A DNA stretch of 64,000 nucleotides from assembly GCA_964410105.1 (NCBI GenBank), contig CAYPFY010000017.1:10463-74462 (forward strand), given 5' to 3'. The position numbers and the translations under genes are program-made. The stretch comes from CAYPFY01 sp964410105. Lineage in GTDB: Bacteria; Bacteroidota; Ignavibacteria; UBA10030; SZUA-254. The notes below the pieces were generated by a model. That model did not search any database, was not told where the DNA came from, and saw only the letters and a program-made list of their open reading frames with translations. This document shows, piece after piece, positions 61,571 to 64,000 of this stretch. Positions within the stretch are counted from its first letter, which is position 1. Each line of letters opens with the position of its first letter.

Positions 61571-61716
61571 CATTGACAAATGTCCTAATACTCGGTGTCG
61601 AATCCTTGAACATCGTGTGCAGTGAAAAAAACCTCGTCAGTATTATTAACTGATCTTCTCGCCCGCCGAGAAATCGACCTCGACGGAATCCTGGTAATAC
61701 GGAGAGAAGAATTCGA

Positions 61717-64000
61717 ATGAAAAATGCGACGCTTCGGGCGGCCCTCATTACGGTTGTTCTTTCCTCGACCCTCATTGCGCAATGGTCGCATGACCCTACG
61801 ACTAATGCGCCCGTTGTCCTCAGTCCTTCTGGCGTCTGGGTGATCGCGATGGTGAGCGACGGCGCGGGGGGGACGATCACCGCTTGGGAGAATGGCGGCG
61901 CCCCCTATGAGGATGATATCTATGCGCAACGCCTCGACGCCGCCGGAGTTGCCGTCTGGAGGTTGAACGGGATCCCGATCTGTGCGGCGCCGGCATTTCA
62001 AGCTAGTCCGACTCTGGTTCCCGACGGGTCCGGGGGAGCTATCATTGCCTGGCTTGATTTCCGCGACGGCTCTACTGTGAGTATTTATGCCCAGCGCGTC
62101 GATGCCGATGGGAGTATTCACGCGGGATGGACGACGAACGGCATGCTCCTTTCCGCGACACCCGCGACACCCGACTCCTCAGATTACGCTGGCCCAGTCA
62201 TCGTCGGCGACGGGGCGGGGGGCGCCATCGTGGCTTGGTCAGATTTTCGCAGCGGGTCTGTTAGAGACATATATGCCCAGCACATCGATGGGAACGGGAC
62301 GATTCACTCCGGATGGGCCGGCAGCGGAATGCCAATCTGTACGGCGTCGGGGGACCATTTCAATGGAAATCTTGATTTGACCGGCGATGGGGCAGGGGGA
62401 GCGATCCTCACATGGTCAGACGGCGCGGACGACATCTACGCGAACCGCGTCGACGCCGCGGGAAGTATTCATGCCGGATGGCCGGCAAACGGCATCGCAG
62501 TCTGTACCGCCGCGGGAGTTCAGGATTATCCCCAGATTGTGCCAGACGGATCAGGCGGAGCTATCATCACCTGGGAAGATGGACGCGGGGGGGTCGATTA
62601 CGACATCTATGCCCAGCGTATCGACGGTAACGGTACCGTTCACGCCGGATGGACCAGCGACGGAAATGCCATCTGTACCGCGTCCGGTAACCAACGGGAT
62701 CCCAATCTCTTTGGCGACGGCACGGGGGGTGCCATCATTGCTTGGCAGGATGAGCGCAATTTCGGAACGACTGGCGGTGACATCTACGCCCAGCATATCG
62801 ACGGGAACGGCAGTATCCACAGCGGCTGGTCCGCTAACGGTGCCGCCGTCTCCACGGCCGGTTCCGACAGGGCTTTTCCTGTTATCATCAGCGATGGAGC
62901 CGGGGGTGCGATCATCGCCTGGACTGATGCCCGCGATTACGGAGCGACTGGCTATGACATCTACGCCCAGCGTATCGACGGCAACGGCACTATTCACAGC
63001 GGTTGGCCAACGAACGGCAAGGCGGTTTGTACCGCAGCGCAGGGTCAGTTGGTCTCAAACATGGCCGGCGACGGCCAGAACGGTGCGATCATCGTCTGGC
63101 CTGATGCCCGCCATTACCCAACGACTGGCTATGACATTTACGCTCAGAGAGTGCTTCCGGACGGGACGCTCCCGTCTACGATCAGCGGAGTGGCGTTTGA
63201 CGATTTAGATGGCAACGGGTCCATGGATCTGGCGGACACAGCGGCTCACGGGTGGAAGCTCTATCTTTTCAAACCTCAGATGGTCAAGCAGGATTCCGCC
63301 GTCACGTCCATCAATGGCGTCTTTGCCTTTACGAACCTCACGACAGGGACTTATTACCTGGCGGAAGCACATCAACCGGGGTGGACTGAGACGCACCCGG
63401 TCAGCCCGGACTCTTTCACCGTGGTTTATCAGCACGACAGCGCGGATGTGCCGGGAAAGAATTTCGGGAACACGTACGGCGAACTTTATGTGGGTTCTTC
63501 GGGAAGCAACTGGTCGAATTCGGCCAACTGGTTAGGCAACCATGTTCCAGGGCCCGCGGATCCGGCCGTCATCCGGACGACGGTCACGGTCGATGGCCTG
63601 CCCAATGATTCCATCCGATCGCTTATTGTGCCGCCCGGCGGCACGCTCAATTTCACGGCCGGGGCTCCTTTGATCGCCATCCGCGACAGCGTGAGAATCG
63701 AGCCGGGAGGGACGATTCATTATCCCAATAGCGGGGTGAGTCCGCGAACACCCCTAGCAACAGGACCTGTTTACACGCTCAGTTGCTATGGGAATTGGAT
63801 AAACCAGGGGACTTTCGATCCGGGGATTTCCCGTGTAATTTTTCCCGCCTCGGGGTCGAACATCGGCGGTCCGACGACTTTCTATGACCTTGAAATCTCG
63901 GCCCCCCTGGCGACAATCTCCGACAATAAGACGGTGACCGATACGCTCTTGCTCCACTACGGGGTGACTCCCGGTCTGCTCGACACCGTCTTCATCTCTA
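61717..64000 (+). CDS. Large secreted repeat protein with SdrD-B-like domain, 3' end beyond window
   Basis: Open from ATG 61717 to the end of the window (at least 761 residues). Signal peptide MKNATLRAALITVVLSSTLIAQ. Residues about 25-487 hold eight or so repeats of 55-60 residues with GDGAGGAIIAW, an aspartate/arginine turn, DIYAQRIDGNGTIHSGW and an NG..VCTA end. From 488 comes a SdrD B-like domain (ISGVAFDDLDGNGSMDLADT, GWKLYLF), then a domain starting SGSNWSNSANWLGNHVPGPADPAVI, like the G8 or hemagglutinin-type sheets. GGAGAGAAG precedes the ATG. A C-terminal sorting domain is expected beyond 64000. Confidence 0.85.
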   Translation, partial: MKNATLRAALITVVLSSTLIAQWSHDPTTNAPVVLSPSGVWVIAMVSDGAGGTITAWENGGAPYEDDIYAQRLDAAGVAVWRLNGIPICAAPAFQASPTLVPDGSGGAIIAWLDFRDGSTVSIYAQRVDADGSIHAGWTTNGMLLSATPATPDSSDYAGPVIVGDGAGGAIVAWSDFRSGSVRDIYAQHIDGNGTIHSGWAGSGMPICTASGDHFNGNLDLTGDGAGGAILTWSDGADDIYANRVDAAGSIHAGWPANGIAVCTAAGVQDYPQIVPDGSGGAIITWEDGRGGVDYDIYAQRIDGNGTVHAGWTSDGNAICTASGNQRDPNLFGDGTGGAIIAWQDERNFGTTGGDIYAQHIDGNGSIHSGWSANGAAVSTAGSDRAFPVIISDGAGGAIIAWTDARDYGATGYDIYAQRIDGNGTIHSGWPTNGKAVCTAAQGQLVSNMAGDGQNGAIIVWPDARHYPTTGYDIYAQRVLPDGTLPSTISGVAFDDLDGNGSMDLADTAAHGWKLYLFKPQMVKQDSAVTSINGVFAFTNLTTGTYYLAEAHQPGWTETHPVSPDSFTVVYQHDSADVPGKNFGNTYGELYVGSSGSNWSNSANWLGNHVPGPADPAVIRTTVTVDGLPNDSIRSLIVPPGGTLNFTAGAPLIAIRDSVRIEPGGTIHYPNSGVSPRTPLATGPVYTLSCYGNWINQGTFDPGISRVIFPASGSNIGGPTTFYDLEISAPLATISDNKTVTDTLLLHYGVTPGLLDTVFIS
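61850..63180 (+). repeat. Tandem about 58-residue DIYAQRIDGNG repeats
   Basis: About eight units in the last gene share codons for GGAIIAW, DIYAQR(I/V)D and IHSGW at intervals of about 170-180 bases. The two acid turns (D-x-D-x-N/D-G) and tryptophans suggest Ca-binding beta-propeller blades. Unit lengths differ more than in the Asp-box protein at the window start. Confidence 0.75.

Noticed and set aside
1..64000. CRISPR array, tRNA or rRNA genes
   Set aside because: I looked for short regularly spaced repeats and for tRNA T-arm patterns and found none; the repeats present are coding.

Overview
The window reads as chromosome of an uncultured member of the Bacteroidota/Chlorobiota (FCB) group, most like Ignavibacteria or a sister lineage. 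The main evidence is four secreted proteins ending in the NYPNPFNP-type C-terminal sorting domain of the type IX secretion system, LPS (Kdo and Lpt) genes that imply a Gram-negative envelope, and at least one promoter matching the Bacteroidota TTTG / TAnnTTTG pattern. The lineage is inferred; there is no rRNA gene to anchor it. I found no tRNA, rRNA, CRISPR array or intact insertion sequence.

Region 1 (1-11.7 kb) is an accessory stretch of mostly single, loosely spaced plus-strand genes: a 14-repeat beta-propeller secreted protein, DUF3224, ankyrin, DUF2461, SDR, cupin, a second sorting-domain protein, an NmrA-like protein, a methyltransferase, a metallophosphoesterase and a beta-lactamase-fold hydrolase fused to TPRs. 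Region 2 (11.8-18.6 kb) holds ispE on the minus strand, divergent from a compact LPS operon kdsA-kdsC-unknown-kdsD-lptC-lptA-lptB. Region 3 (18.6-32.7 kb) is almost entirely minus strand: a Ser/Thr kinase with TolB-like and TPR parts, a Rieske oxygenase, an amino-acid permease, apaG, an ICMT-type methyltransferase, ridA, purK, purE, then an adaptor and two MacB-type permeases with no ATPase.

Region 4 (32.8-40.1 kb) contains the most unusual arrangement. Carbamoyl-phosphate synthase large subunit is split into two genes, and a small exported Spy/CpxP-like gene sits between the halves, joined to both by 4-base ATGA overlaps. A third ATGA overlap attaches an outer-membrane protein gene, and uvrA follows. 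Region 5 (40.1-47.9 kb) has an outer-membrane protein, an RlmI-type methyltransferase, a double-cupin alpha/beta-hydrolase that has lost its nucleophile serine, a class I aldolase, and an overlapping HAD - Gfo/Idh - cca set. Region 6 (48.0-55.1 kb) is a TolC - adaptor - ATPase - three tandem permeases efflux operon.

Region 7 (55.2-64 kb) is a surface and secretion area: two paralogous sorting-domain proteins, a gene with possible sigma-factor character followed by a zinc-finger anti-sigma-like membrane protein with FG-GAP repeats, a decayed DUF1670-like remnant, and a long repeat-rich secreted protein that runs off the window end. Five candidate promoters share a TTGACT/A -35 box with 16-17 base spacing, and several genes start so close to their -10 element that leaderless mRNAs are likely.
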